NCBI GenBank assembly: GCA_023444765.1
Contig: JAEXLY010000256.1
Span: forward strand, 1 to 34,461
Reading direction: 5' to 3'
DNA from: Pseudomonadota bacterium
GTDB taxonomy: Bacteria > Pseudomonadota > Gammaproteobacteria > Xanthomonadales > Xanthomonadaceae
DNA: 34,461 nt
Shown: one piece after another, positions 1 to 7,084 of the stretch
Layout of the letters: every line of letters begins with the position of its first letter
Position numbering within the stretch: the stretch's first letter is position 1
Made by a program: the position numbers and the translations under genes
The notes under the pieces: model-generated
The model's database searches: none
What the model was told of the DNA's origin: nothing
The model's input: only the letters and a program-made list of their open reading frames with translations

Positions 1-22
1 GTGAACTGGTGGGCCGTCAAGG
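1..22 (-). repeat. Partial duplicate of the tRNA-Lys 3' end
   Basis: These 22 bases are identical to positions 176-197, which hold the 3' half of the T-stem, the acceptor 3' strand, the encoded CCA and six flanking bases of tRNA-Lys. The match ends exactly at the edge of the T-loop, so this copy cannot form a tRNA. The repeat may extend left of the window. The 153 bp between the copies contain only hairpins, so this is a tail duplication or old recombination scar rather than the flank of a present integrated element. Confidence 0.75.
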
Positions 23-29
23 GTGAGCC

Positions 30-121
30 GGGGCGCCGGCGAACCGCAGGTTCGCGCCCCGGGCGAACGCCACGCGCGCTGCGCGTGGCCGGGCCTGCGC
101 AGCAGGCGAACCGCAGGTTCG
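30..121. repeat. Palindrome cluster with GCA/GCT triloops (REP-like)
   Basis: Several perfect hairpins are packed together. GCGAACC-GCA-GGTTCGC lies at 39-55 inside an outer GGGGCG/CGCCCC stem (30-60). A 9-bp stem with a GCT loop lies at 69-89. CCTGC-GCA-GCAGG lies at 94-106. A second copy of the 17-base palindrome unit GGCGAACCGCAGGTTCG lies at 105-121 (first copy 38-54). After the second copy the sequence runs on as GGTTCGAATCCCGC, which resembles a tRNA T-arm with one mismatch. Dispersed palindromic elements are common in this family, but I cannot name the class. Confidence 0.55.
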
Positions 122-149
122 AATCCCGCGATGCACGCGCGGAAACGGA

Positions 150-173
150 AACGCCCGGCCGTAGCCGGGCGTT
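150..173 (-). terminator. Hairpin terminator downstream of the tRNA cluster
   Basis: A perfect 10-bp stem (AACGCCCGGC / GCCGGGCGTT) closes a 4-base loop. It lies nine bases beyond the encoded CCA of tRNA-Lys. Read on the minus strand it is followed by TCCGTTTCC, a modest T-rich tail. It is well placed to end the Pro-Arg-His-Lys transcript. Confidence 0.55.
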
Positions 174-181
174 CCGTGAAC

Positions 182-257
182 TGGTGGGCCGTCAAGGATT
201 CGAACCTTGGACCTACTGATTAAGAGTCAGCTGCTCTACCAACTGAGCTAACGGCCC
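182..257 (-). tRNA. tRNA-Lys (anticodon CTT)
   Basis: The minus strand folds into a standard 76-base cloverleaf. The acceptor is GGGCCGT/ACGGCCC, the D-arm contains AGCTCAGTTGGTAGAGC, the anticodon stem GCTGA/TCAGT encloses the loop CTCTTAA, and the T-loop is TTCGAAT. The anticodon CTT reads AAG. The discriminator is A and CCA is encoded (184-182). It is the last tRNA of a four-gene leftward cluster. Confidence 0.97.
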
Positions 258-331
258 CGAAAAGCGGGCGCGCAGTGTAACCAGATGCACGCCGCGCGGC
301 AATGCCTCTGCCGCTGATCACACGAAAAAAA

Positions 332-409
332 TGGGGTGGCTGAGGGGACTCGAACCCCCGACATCTGGAATCACAATCCAGGACTCTAACCAACTGAGCT
401 ACAGCCACC
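332..409 (-). tRNA. tRNA-His (anticodon GTG)
   Basis: The minus strand gives a cloverleaf with the anticodon stem CTGGA/TCCAG around TTGTGAT, so the anticodon is GTG. The 5' end carries the extra G(-1) typical of tRNA-His (409), opposite C73, and CCA is encoded at 334-332. The T-loop is TTCGAGT. It is second from last in the Pro-Arg-His-Lys cluster. Confidence 0.97.
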
Positions 410-528
410 ACTGGAACCTGCACAGGATACCCCGGGTACACCCCGGTTCCCTGCGGCAACCAGGGACCACGACCACGTGATCTCCCGTCCGCCTGCCATC
501 CGCCCTCCGCGCCGACCGGAGTCCCGCG

Positions 529-605
529 TGGCGCGCCCGGCAGGACTCGAACCTGCAACCACCGGCTTAGAAGGCCGGTGCTCTATCCGGTTGAGCTACG
601 GGCGC
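529..605 (-). tRNA. tRNA-Arg (anticodon TCT)
   Basis: The acceptor stem GCGCCCG/CGGGCGC and the anticodon stem CCGGC/GCCGG enclose the loop CTTCTAA, giving anticodon TCT for AGA, a rare codon in this GC-rich genome. The discriminator is G and CCA is encoded at 531-529. The T-loop is TTCGAGT. It lies in the same leftward cluster as tRNA-Pro and tRNA-His. Confidence 0.97.
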
Positions 606-639
606 GTGTGCGCATGATAGCTGCCCCGGATCGCGGGAT

Positions 640-716
640 TGGTCGGGGTAGAGGGATTCGAACCCCCGACATCCTGCTCCCAAAGCAGGCGCGCTACCAG
701 ACTGCGCTATACCCCG
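640..716 (-). tRNA. tRNA-Pro (anticodon TGG)
   Basis: The minus strand gives acceptor CGGGGTA/TACCCCG and anticodon stem CCTGC/GCAGG around TTTGGGA, anticodon TGG (codon CCA). The first base pair is C1-G72, as is characteristic of bacterial tRNA-Pro. CCA is encoded at 642-640. This is the promoter-proximal gene of the cluster. Confidence 0.97.
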
Positions 717-771
717 GCCGGTGACGGGCGGTCGAACCGATCTCCCCCGGGCACGCCCGGAGGAGCCGGAC

Positions 772-800
772 ATTGTCCGGAGCCAGCCTTCCGGTGTCAA
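772..800 (-). promoter_or_regulatory. Sigma-70 promoter of the tRNA cluster
   Basis: On the minus strand a perfect -35 (TTGACA, 800-795) is separated by exactly 17 bases from GACAAT (777-772, four of six matches to TATAAT). The predicted start is near 765, giving a leader of about 49 bases before tRNA-Pro. The bases after the -10 (GTCCGGC) are GC-rich, the discriminator type linked to stringent control of stable-RNA promoters. That control is inferred, not shown. Confidence 0.75.
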
Positions 801-841
801 ACCGGCCGGCACGCTGGCAGCGCCTGCGCCCCGGGTCCGTG

Positions 842-847
842 TATCCT
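842..847 (+). promoter_or_regulatory. Possible -10 element for the Bax-inhibitor gene
   Basis: TATCCT matches TATAAT at four of six positions and would start transcription near 854, about 26 bases before the ATG. I see no matching -35. Confidence 0.35.
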
Positions 848-879
848 GAATGCCGGATCCACCACATCGGACAGACACG

Positions 880-1641
880 ATGCGCAGCGGCAACCCCGTA
901 CTCAAAGAATCGACCTTCCTCGACCTTGGCAGCGGCGCGGTCGTCTCGCGCGGCAGCGAGGCGATGAGCCTCAACGGCACGGTCAACAAGACCGGTTTCC
1001 TGCTGCTGCTCACGGTGCTGACCGCCGCATTCGCCTGGAACCAGGCCCTGGGGCCCGACGGCACTCCGGCGCCGGGGTTCGGCGTCTATGTCTGGGGTGG
1101 CGCGATCGGTGGCCTCGTGCTGGCCATCGTGACGGCATTCAAGAAGGAGTGGTCGCCGGTGACCGCGCCGCTGTACGCGCTGGTGGAAGGCTTCTTCCTC
1201 GGCGCGATCTCCGCGCTCTACAACCACTTGTACGAAGGCATCGTCATGCAGGCGGTGATGCTGACCTTCGGCACCCTGTTCGCGCTGCTGTTCGCCTACC
1301 GCAGCGGCCTGATCCGCGCTACCGAGAACTTCAAGCTGGGCGTGGTCGCGGCCACCGGCGGCATCGCCCTGGTGTACCTGGCAACGATCGTGCTGCGCAT
1401 GTTCGGCAAGGATATTCCGATGATCCACGAGAACGGGATCGTCGGCATCGGCTTCAGCCTGTTCGTGATCGTGATCGCTGCGCTCAACCTGGTCCTGGAC
1501 TTCGACTTCATCGAGAGCGGCGTCGAGCAGGGCGCGCCGAAGTACATGGAGTGGTACGGCGCCTTCGGCCTGATGGTCACCTTGGTGTGGCTGTACATCG
1601 AGTTCCTGCGTCTGCTGGCCAAGCTGCAGTCGCGCGACTGA
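880..1641 (+). CDS. Bax inhibitor-1/YccA family membrane protein
   Basis: A 253-residue multi-pass inner-membrane protein with a polar N-terminus of about 40 residues followed by about seven hydrophobic segments, starting near GFLLLLTVLTAAFAW and ending near LVWLYIEFLRLLAKL. The order and spacing match the bacterial BI-1/YccA family. E. coli YccA modulates FtsH proteolysis and other members are proposed calcium channels; which applies here is unknown. The start MRSGNPVLK is preferred over an in-frame ATG at 850 because family members begin this way and the extra ten residues (MPDPPHRTDT) look like upstream leader. It is transcribed alone, between the tRNA promoter and a strong bidirectional terminator. 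Confidence 0.9.
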   Translation: MRSGNPVLKESTFLDLGSGAVVSRGSEAMSLNGTVNKTGFLLLLTVLTAAFAWNQALGPDGTPAPGFGVYVWGGAIGGLVLAIVTAFKKEWSPVTAPLYALVEGFFLGAISALYNHLYEGIVMQAVMLTFGTLFALLFAYRSGLIRATENFKLGVVAATGGIALVYLATIVLRMFGKDIPMIHENGIVGIGFSLFVIVIAALNLVLDFDFIESGVEQGAPKYMEWYGAFGLMVTLVWLYIEFLRLLAKLQSRD

Positions 1642-1658
1642 CGCCACGCGGCCGGACA

Positions 1659-1688
1659 CGAAAAAGGCGCCTGCGGGCGCCTTTTTCG
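1659..1688. terminator. Bidirectional intrinsic terminator
   Basis: A GGCGCC/GGCGCC stem with a TGCG loop is flanked by five A on the left and five T on the right, extended by CG/CG pairs. It can terminate the Bax-inhibitor gene rightward and the antiporter gene leftward, and it sits between these convergent genes. Confidence 0.9.
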
Positions 1689-1703
1689 TAGCTGTCCGCC
1701 GGT

Positions 1704-3035
1704 TCAGGCGGGTGGAGCCGCGCCAGCGGCGCCCTCGCCCGCCGGCCGCCGCGGCCAGGCGATGAAGCCGACCGCGATCAGCGCCAGCAGCCAGCAGTAC
1801 CAGACGTTGCCCGCCAGCGCGAGGGGCGACACCGCGGCCAGCGAGCCTGCCAACAGCAACTGGGCACCGTAGGGCAGCAGTCCCTGCGGCACGCACGCGA
1901 AGATGTCGAGCACGCTGGCGGACCGGCGCGGACTGATGTCATGGCGTTCGGCGATGTCGCGCGCGACACTCCCGCCGACCAGAATCGCCACCGTGTTGTT
2001 GGCGGTGAACACGTCGGCCGCGGTCGCGAGCGCGGCAATGCTGAACTCCCCCGTCCGCCGCCCGCGATGGCCGCGCGCGAACCGCGCAATGACCTGCGAC
2101 AGCCAGGCCAGTCCGCCGCTGGCCTTCGTCATCCCGGCAAGGCCGCCGATCAGCAGCGACAGCAGGAGGATCTCGATCATCCCCTCGAACCCGGTCCAGA
2201 CGTCGCCCGCGTACTGCGCCAGGTCGTAGTCCTCCACCAGGAGCAGACCGAAACCACCGGCCAGCGCCAGCCCCAGGCCGAGCACCAGCAGCACGTCCAG
2301 GCCCGCCAGCGCCAGCGCCAGCACCACCAGGTACGGCAACGCCAGCCAGGCCGGCGCGGCCGTGTCGGACTGCACCGGCGCCGGGTCGCCCGCGAATCCG
2401 AGCAGCACCATCGTCAGCAGCGCCGCCGGGAGCGCGATCCGGAAGTTCTCCCGGAACTTGTCGCGCATGCGCGCGCCCTGCGTGCGGGTGGCGGCGATGG
2501 TGGTGTCGGAGATCACGGACAGGTTGTCGCCGAACATCGCACCACCCACCACGGCCCCCGCCACCAGCGACCGGTCCAGCCCGGACGCGTCGGCGACACC
2601 GACCGCGATCGGCACGACTGCGGCGATCGTGCCCATCGAGGTGGCGATGGCGAGCGACACCGCGCAGGCGACGACGAACAGCCCGGGCAGCAGCAGCGCC
2701 GGATGCAGCGCGCCGATGCCCAGCGACACCACCGCGTCCACCGCACCGATCGCGCTGGACACGTAGGCGAACGCTCCCGCCAGCAGGAAGATCAGGCACA
2801 TCAGCACGATGTTCGGATCGCCCATTCCCTGCAGCAGGGCTTCGCCGGGCCGGATGCCGCGCCGCCACGCGACGAGCGCGGCGAGCGCGAGCGCCGGCAG
2901 GATCGCCACCGGCGCGCGCAGCTGGTAGAAGCCCATCGGCTCGCCCTGGAGCGTGTAGTGCAGGCCGGCGCCGAAGAAGATCGCCAGGAACAGCAGCAGC
3001 GGGGTCAGCGCCAGTGCGCTGGGGCGGATGGTCAT
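1704..3035 (-). CDS. NhaC-type Na+/H+ antiporter family protein
   Basis: A 443-residue integral membrane protein with about ten to twelve hydrophobic helices. Family-typical stretches include GAMFGDNLSVISDTTIAATR and a later FTANNTVAILVGG segment; the polar residues within helices (GDNLS, D-T-T, T-NN) are the likely ion-binding region. NhaC-family proteins exchange Na+ for H+ across the inner membrane, and some relatives exchange amino acids or organic acids, so the substrate is not certain. The start MTIRPSALALTP leads directly into the first helix; upstream in-frame sequence lies over a hairpin cluster and is not protein-like. It is transcribed alone and ends at the bidirectional terminator at 1659-1688. 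Confidence 0.88.
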   Translation of the reverse strand: MTIRPSALALTPLLLFLAIFFGAGLHYTLQGEPMGFYQLRAPVAILPALALAALVAWRRGIRPGEALLQGMGDPNIVLMCLIFLLAGAFAYVSSAIGAVDAVVSLGIGALHPALLLPGLFVVACAVSLAIATSMGTIAAVVPIAVGVADASGLDRSLVAGAVVGGAMFGDNLSVISDTTIAATRTQGARMRDKFRENFRIALPAALLTMVLLGFAGDPAPVQSDTAAPAWLALPYLVVLALALAGLDVLLVLGLGLALAGGFGLLLVEDYDLAQYAGDVWTGFEGMIEILLLSLLIGGLAGMTKASGGLAWLSQVIARFARGHRGRRTGEFSIAALATAADVFTANNTVAILVGGSVARDIAERHDISPRRSASVLDIFACVPQGLLPYGAQLLLAGSLAAVSPLALAGNVWYCWLLALIAVGFIAWPRRPAGEGAAGAAPPA

Positions 3036-3088
3036 CGCGGACGGCCGGGGAAAACGCCGATTGTGCGGGCAATCCCGGGACCGGGTCA

Positions 3089-3159
3089 CGTCCCCGGGGA
3101 CGGGACGCCGTGTGCGGCGCCGGCGGATCGCCGGCTTCGCGCGGGCCGGCGCACCGGCC
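3089..3159. repeat. Cluster of three palindromes upstream of the antiporter gene
   Basis: A perfect 14-base palindrome CGTCCCCGGGGACG (3089-3102) is followed by GCCGGCG-GAT-CGCCGGC (3119-3135) and GGCCGG-CGCA-CCGGCC (3144-3159). Together with the terminator at 3204-3231 they fill most of the gap between the dehydrogenase and antiporter genes. They may be a REP/BIME-like element or mRNA 3'-end structures. Confidence 0.5.
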
Positions 3160-3203
3160 GCTCCCGCGCGACGTTTTCCTGCGAACCTGGCGCCGGAAAC
3201 GAA

Positions 3204-3231
3204 GAACGGGACGCCAGGGGGCGTCCCGTTC
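3204..3231 (-). terminator. Intrinsic terminator of the isocitrate dehydrogenase gene
   Basis: A perfect 12-bp stem (GAACGGGACGCC/GGCGTCCCGTTC) with an AGGG loop lies 23 bases beyond the stop codon. On the minus strand it is followed by TTCGTTT. The stem strength and T-rich tail fit a rho-independent terminator. Confidence 0.75.
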
Positions 3232-3253
3232 GCTGTCGGCACAGCCGTGCGGA

Positions 3254-4261
3254 TCAGACCCGGCTGGCGATCGCCTTCGCGAAGGACATGGTGTTGCCGC
3301 TGCCGCCCAGGTCGGGCGTGAGGTTGTCCTTGGCCTCGAGCGTGGCGATCACGGCATCGCGCAGGCGGGCCGCGTCCCCTGGCTTGCCGATGTGGTCGAG
3401 CATCTGCGCCGCGCCCAGCAGCAGGGCGCAGGGATTGGCCTTGCCCTGGCCGGCGATGTCCGGCGCGGTGCCGTGCACGGCCTCGAAGATCGCCGCGTCC
3501 TTGCCGATGTTGGCACCCGGCGCCAGGCCCAGGCCGCCGACCAGGCCGGCGCAGAGGTCGGAAATGATGTCGCCGAACAGGTTGGTGGTGACGATGACGT
3601 CGAACTGCTCGGGGCGCATCACCAGCTGCATGCAGGTGTTGTCCACGATCATCTCGTTGCATTCGATCTGCGGATACTGCGCCGCCACCTCGCGCGCGAC
3701 CTTCAGGAACAGGCCCGAGGTCGACTTGAGGATGTTGGCCTTGTGCACTACCGTGACCTTCTTGCGCCCCGTGTTCTGCGCCAGGTCGAAAGCGTAGCGG
3801 ACGATGCGCTCGGAGCCCTTGCGGGTGATCTTCTGCATCAGCGTCGCGGTCTCGCCGTCCTCGGTGATGGACTGGCCTTCGCCGATGTAGGCGCCCTCGG
3901 TGTTCTCGCGGACCGTGACCAGGTCCACGCCCGTGGGGAAGCGCGACTTGGTGTTGGGAAACGACTTGGCCGGGCGCACGTTGGCGTAGAGGTCGAAGCG
4001 CTTGCGCAGCTCGACGTTGATCGAGGAAAAGCCCTCCCCGACCGGCGTGGTCAGCGGGCTCTTGAGCGCGATGCGGTTGCGGCGAATGGAGTCCATCGTC
4101 GCCTGCGGCAGCAGTTCCCCGTGCTTTTCCAGCGCGACCAGGCCGGCGTCCGCGTCCTCGTAGCGCAGGCCCAGGTCCATCGCGTCGAGCACGTGCAGGG
4201 TGGCGTCCATGATCTCCGGGCCGATACCGTCGCCGCGGATGACCGTGATTGTCTGGGTCAT
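3254..4261 (-). CDS. NAD-dependent isocitrate dehydrogenase
   Basis: A 335-residue beta-decarboxylating dehydrogenase that converts isocitrate to 2-oxoglutarate and CO2 in the cytoplasmic TCA cycle. The N-terminal VIRGDGIGPEI, the substrate loop SPLTTPVGEGFSSINVELR, the VRENTEGAYIGEG segment, the metal-binding region TTNLFGDIISDL and the cofactor motif HGTAPDIAGQGKANP are all visible. The DI in HGTAPDIAG is typical of NAD-specific members; NADP enzymes have KY there. The length fits the short single-subunit form found in Xanthomonadaceae. The start MTQTITVIRGDG is chosen by family alignment; an in-frame ATG five codons upstream (4276) is possible. Isopropylmalate or homoisocitrate dehydrogenase is less likely from the motifs. 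Confidence 0.88.
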   Translation of the reverse strand: MTQTITVIRGDGIGPEIMDATLHVLDAMDLGLRYEDADAGLVALEKHGELLPQATMDSIRRNRIALKSPLTTPVGEGFSSINVELRKRFDLYANVRPAKSFPNTKSRFPTGVDLVTVRENTEGAYIGEGQSITEDGETATLMQKITRKGSERIVRYAFDLAQNTGRKKVTVVHKANILKSTSGLFLKVAREVAAQYPQIECNEMIVDNTCMQLVMRPEQFDVIVTTNLFGDIISDLCAGLVGGLGLAPGANIGKDAAIFEAVHGTAPDIAGQGKANPCALLLGAAQMLDHIGKPGDAARLRDAVIATLEAKDNLTPDLGGSGNTMSFAKAIASRV

Positions 4262-4325
4262 TTGGGGGTTATCCATGCGAAAGACGCCGCGCGGAAGGCG
4301 CAGCGTGGAAATGGTTCAAACTGAA

Positions 4326-4355
4326 ATTATGCCCGAAACCCGGGCCCGGCCCCAA
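4326..4355 (-). promoter_or_regulatory. Putative sigma-70 promoter of the isocitrate dehydrogenase gene
   Basis: On the minus strand TTGGGG (4355-4350) and CATAAT (4331-4326, five of six matches to TATAAT) are separated by 18 bases. The predicted start near 4319 gives a leader of about 58 bases to the chosen ATG. Confidence 0.5.
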
Positions 4356-4378
4356 CCCGACGAAAGTCTGGGCGGCGC

Positions 4379-4768
4379 TCAGCCGCCCTGGTGGTCGTGC
4401 GCCGCGGGCGCTTCCGCCCCGCCCTGTTCCAGCCGGTCGAGGAAGTCCACCGCCCGGCGCAGGTGCGGGATCACGATACTGCCGCCCACCACCAGGCCGA
4501 CGGAGAACGTCTCGAACAGCTCCTCGCGGCTGGCCCCCGCTTCGCGGCACTGCGCCACGTGGTAACTGATGCAGTCGTCGCAACGCAGCACCAGCGACGC
4601 CACCAAACCCAGCAGTTCCTTGGTCTTCACGTCCAGGGCGCCGGCCTGGTAGGTCTGGGTGTCCAGGGCGAAGAAGCGACGGACCACCTGGTTGGGTTCG
4701 GCCAGGATGCGCTCGTTCATCCGCTGGCGGAACGCCGTGAACTCCCTGACGCGGTCCGACTCGCTCAT
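4379..4768 (-). CDS. Carboxymuconolactone decarboxylase (AhpD-like) family protein
   Basis: A 129-residue all-helical cytoplasmic protein. It carries the AhpD-type redox motif: Glu51 (KTKELLGLV), then Cys63-x-x-Cys66-x-x-x-His70 within RCDDCISYH, the arrangement of thiol peroxidase/adaptor members rather than true gamma-carboxymuconolactone decarboxylases. A third cysteine lies at VAQC. The start MSESDRVREF is preceded by AGGA at suitable spacing; upstream in-frame residues are arginine-rich and look non-coding. The glutaredoxin gene lies 102 bp upstream on the same strand, so the two may form a thiol-redox unit (inference). The true electron donor and substrate are unknown. Confidence 0.85.
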   Translation of the reverse strand: MSESDRVREFTAFRQRMNERILAEPNQVVRRFFALDTQTYQAGALDVKTKELLGLVASLVLRCDDCISYHVAQCREAGASREELFETFSVGLVVGGSIVIPHLRRAVDFLDRLEQGGAEAPAAHDHQGG

Positions 4769-4870
4769 CCGTCCGTTCCTGTGTTGGCCGAGGGCGGAGT
4801 ATCGCCGGTCGAGCGCGTCCGCGCGCGGCCGCGACAGGCGGCGGCGACGCAACACTCCGTTCCCGCAGGC

Positions 4871-5155
4871 TCAGGCACCGAGCAGTTCGTCCAGGCGGCC
4901 GGCGCGATGCAGCGCCATCATGTCGTCGTAGCCGCCGACGTGGACGTCCCCGATGAAAATCTGCGGCACGGAGGTGCGGCGCGCGCGCGCCACCATGCGC
5001 TCGCGCTCGACGGGGTCGAGGTCGATCCGCACCTCCTCCCACTGCAGGCCGCGGCTGCGCAGGAAGTTCTTGGCGGCCACGCAGTAGCCGCAGATCGCGC
5101 TGGTGTACATGACGATCGGCGGATGCGGGGCAGCGGTGGGGAGTTCGTCGGTCAT
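4871..5155 (-). CDS. grxC: Glutaredoxin 3 (GrxC)
   Basis: A 94-residue thioredoxin-fold protein. The dithiol active site CGYC (Cys22-Cys25) follows the first strand IVMYTSAI. The cis-proline TSVPQIFIG loop and the glutathione-contacting GGYDDM segment follow. It reduces disulfides and glutathione mixed disulfides using glutathione in the cytoplasm. CGYC differs from the commonest CPYC but occurs in proteobacterial GrxC proteins. A short N-terminal extension (MTDELPTAAPHPP) precedes the fold. It is divergent from bepA, with 169 bp between the starts. Confidence 0.93.
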   Translation of the reverse strand: MTDELPTAAPHPPIVMYTSAICGYCVAAKNFLRSRGLQWEEVRIDLDPVERERMVARARRTSVPQIFIGDVHVGGYDDMMALHRAGRLDELLGA

Positions 5156-5219
5156 ACGGGGAACCTGTGGCGCGGGGATGGGTCGAATGGTGGCCGCCCG
5201 CGTCCAGGTTTTCCACCAC

Positions 5220-5249
5220 CGTCCGCAGGACGATGCGGACGATTAACAT
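5220..5249 (+). promoter_or_regulatory. Inverted repeat plus -10-like element in the grxC/bepA divergent region
   Basis: CGTCCGCA and TGCGGACG (5220-5227, 5234-5241) form a perfect 8-bp inverted repeat around GGACGA. Three bases later TAACAT (5244-5249) resembles a -10 for bepA, so the palindrome would cover the -35 position. This is an operator-like layout; no regulator can be named. Confidence 0.35.
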
Positions 5250-5324
5250 CGGATTCACTCCCTGCCCGCGGCGCCCCTGCATGCTTGCCGCAGGCGGCAT
5301 CCGCCCCCGCCGCTCCGGAACGAC

Positions 5325-6980
5325 ATGCGCAACCGCTCCTCCCGCCTCCGCAACCTGATGGCCACCACCCTGCTGGTGCTGGTGGCGGCGGCCGGCGCCC
5401 GGGCGCAGGAGAACCGCCTGCCCGACATCGGGTCCTCGGCGGGCAGCGTGCTCGGGCCGGTCCAGCAGGCCGAGTACGGCCGGATGATGCTGGCGCAGTT
5501 GCGCCATTACGGCTACGTGCTCGAGGATCCGCTGACGGAAGCCTGGCTGCAGTCCACCGGCAATCGCCTGGCGGCGGTGAGCGACGACCCCGAACAGCGG
5601 TTTACGTTCTTCATGATGAAGGACCGCAGCATCAACGCCTTCGCCACCCTGGGCGGCTACATCGGAATGAACGCAGGCCTGGTGCTGGCGGCGGAAAGCG
5701 AGGACGAGGTGGCCGCGGTGCTCGGCCACGAGATCGCCCATGTCACCCAGGCGCACGTGCTGCGCAGCGTCGAGCGCGCCCAGCGCGACAGCATCCCGAT
5801 CCTGCTGGCGATGCTCGGCGCGATCGCGGTCGCGCAATCGGCCGGCGGCAATTCGGCGGACGATGCCGCGATGGCCGCCATCGCCAGCGCCCAGGGGCTG
5901 GCTGCGCAGCGCCAGATCAACTACACGCGCTCGAACGAATCGGAGGCCGACCGCATCGGCATCCGCACCCTGGCGCGCGGCGGCTACGAACCCGCGGCCA
6001 TGGCCAGCATGTTCGAGCGCATGCAGGCGGTGTCGCGCACCAACCAGGGCGGCGAGCGCGAACGCCTGCCCGACTACCTCAAGACCCATCCGGTCACCAC
6101 GACCCGCATCAGCGAGGCCAAGGACCGGGCCGAACGGCTCGGCCCCGCCACCGTGACCGGCTCGGTGTCCACGCCCCAGGCGACCCGCACGGAGCGGATC
6201 CGCCTCGACGGCATCGCGGTGCCGGACAGCCTGCGCGTCAGCGACAACCCGCTGCTGCCCGCCACCCTGGCCCTGGCTGGCGGACTCGTTGGCGGCGACA
6301 GCCGCGAGTTCGGCTGGGCACGCGAGCGCCTGCGCGTGTTGAGCGCCAACACCCCGGACGCGGCGGTACGCGAGTACGAGCGCATCGCCCGCACCGTGCC
6401 GCTCGATGACGCCCAGCGCTACGGGCTGTCGGTGGCGCAGCTGCGCGCCGGTCGCGGCGCGGAAGCCGCGGCCGGACTGGCGGAGCTGCTCCAGCGCCAC
6501 CCCGGGGATCTGTGGGTCACCCTGGCGCTGGCCGAAGCCGAGGCCCATGCCGGACGGTCGGCGGCCGCCGACCGCCGCTTCGAAGGCCTGCTCGAACGCA
6601 TGCCGCGCAACCCGGCGGTGGCGCTGGCCTACGCCGACGTCCTGGTCGCGCGCAACACGGCCGACGCAGGGCGCCGCGCGCAAGCGGTACTGCGGCCGCT
6701 GCTCAATGCCAGCAACGACGATCCGGCGTTCCAGCGGACCTTCGCCCGCGCCAGCGAAATCGCCGGCGACCCGGTCCGGGCCGGGGAGTCCTGGGCCGAG
6801 GCGGCCTTCCTGAGCGGCCGCGAGGAACAGGCGCTGGTGCAGCTGACCACCCTGCGCAAGCGCGAGGACCTGGACTACTACGCCCGTGCCCGCATCGACG
6901 CGCGCATCGCGCGGATCACCCCTGTCGTGCTGGAGTTGCGCCGGCAGGGCCTGCGCGACCCGGACCTGCATCGGCGCTAG
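5325..6980 (+). CDS. bepA: BepA-like M48 metalloprotease with C-terminal TPR domain
   Basis: A 551-residue exported protein. A signal peptide ending near ARAQ (residues 24-28) is followed by an M48 protease domain with the zinc motif HEIAH at 135-139 and the downstream ESEAD helix (205-209) supplying the third ligand. From about residue 330 the chain is alpha-helical with TPR-like repeats such as AAGLAELLQRHPGDLWVTLA. E. coli BepA (487 residues) promotes assembly of the LPS transporter LptD and degrades stalled outer-membrane proteins in the periplasm; the domain order here matches. The ATG at 5325 opens a typical signal peptide. It lies just before the Pho box and shows no overlap with phoB. 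Confidence 0.87.
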   Translation: MRNRSSRLRNLMATTLLVLVAAAGARAQENRLPDIGSSAGSVLGPVQQAEYGRMMLAQLRHYGYVLEDPLTEAWLQSTGNRLAAVSDDPEQRFTFFMMKDRSINAFATLGGYIGMNAGLVLAAESEDEVAAVLGHEIAHVTQAHVLRSVERAQRDSIPILLAMLGAIAVAQSAGGNSADDAAMAAIASAQGLAAQRQINYTRSNESEADRIGIRTLARGGYEPAAMASMFERMQAVSRTNQGGERERLPDYLKTHPVTTTRISEAKDRAERLGPATVTGSVSTPQATRTERIRLDGIAVPDSLRVSDNPLLPATLALAGGLVGGDSREFGWARERLRVLSANTPDAAVREYERIARTVPLDDAQRYGLSVAQLRAGRGAEAAAGLAELLQRHPGDLWVTLALAEAEAHAGRSAAADRRFEGLLERMPRNPAVALAYADVLVARNTADAGRRAQAVLRPLLNASNDDPAFQRTFARASEIAGDPVRAGESWAEAAFLSGREEQALVQLTTLRKREDLDYYARARIDARIARITPVVLELRRQGLRDPDLHRR

Positions 6981-7009
6981 CCTGCTCCGCCGCCGCGCCC
7001 GGGCGCACG

Positions 7010-7038
7010 CCGTCATGATTGCGTCATAAAACTGTCGT
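7010..7038 (+). promoter_or_regulatory. Triple Pho box upstream of phoB
   Basis: Three 7-base units at exact 11-base spacing, CCGTCAT-GATT-GCGTCAT-AAAA-CTGTCGT, match the PhoB half-site CTGTCAT with one, two and one mismatches. The spacers are AT-rich (GATT, AAAA), as required for PhoB dimer contacts, in an otherwise very GC-rich setting. It ends 46 bp before the phoB start, consistent with PhoB autoactivation of phoB and probably the genes downstream. Confidence 0.85.
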
Positions 7039-7084
7039 CTAATGCCGGACATCGGCCCTCGTGGCGGGCCTGCCAGGACCGGAC

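Noticed and set aside
1..197. A complete integrated element between the two tRNA-Lys tail copies
   Set aside because: Only 153 bp lie between the copies, with no integrase or other gene, so at most a scar is present.
1..223. Small overlapping open frames at the left edge
   Set aside because: They translate the tRNA-Lys gene and palindromes; products such as GRQGFEPW are typical of wrongly called tRNA regions.
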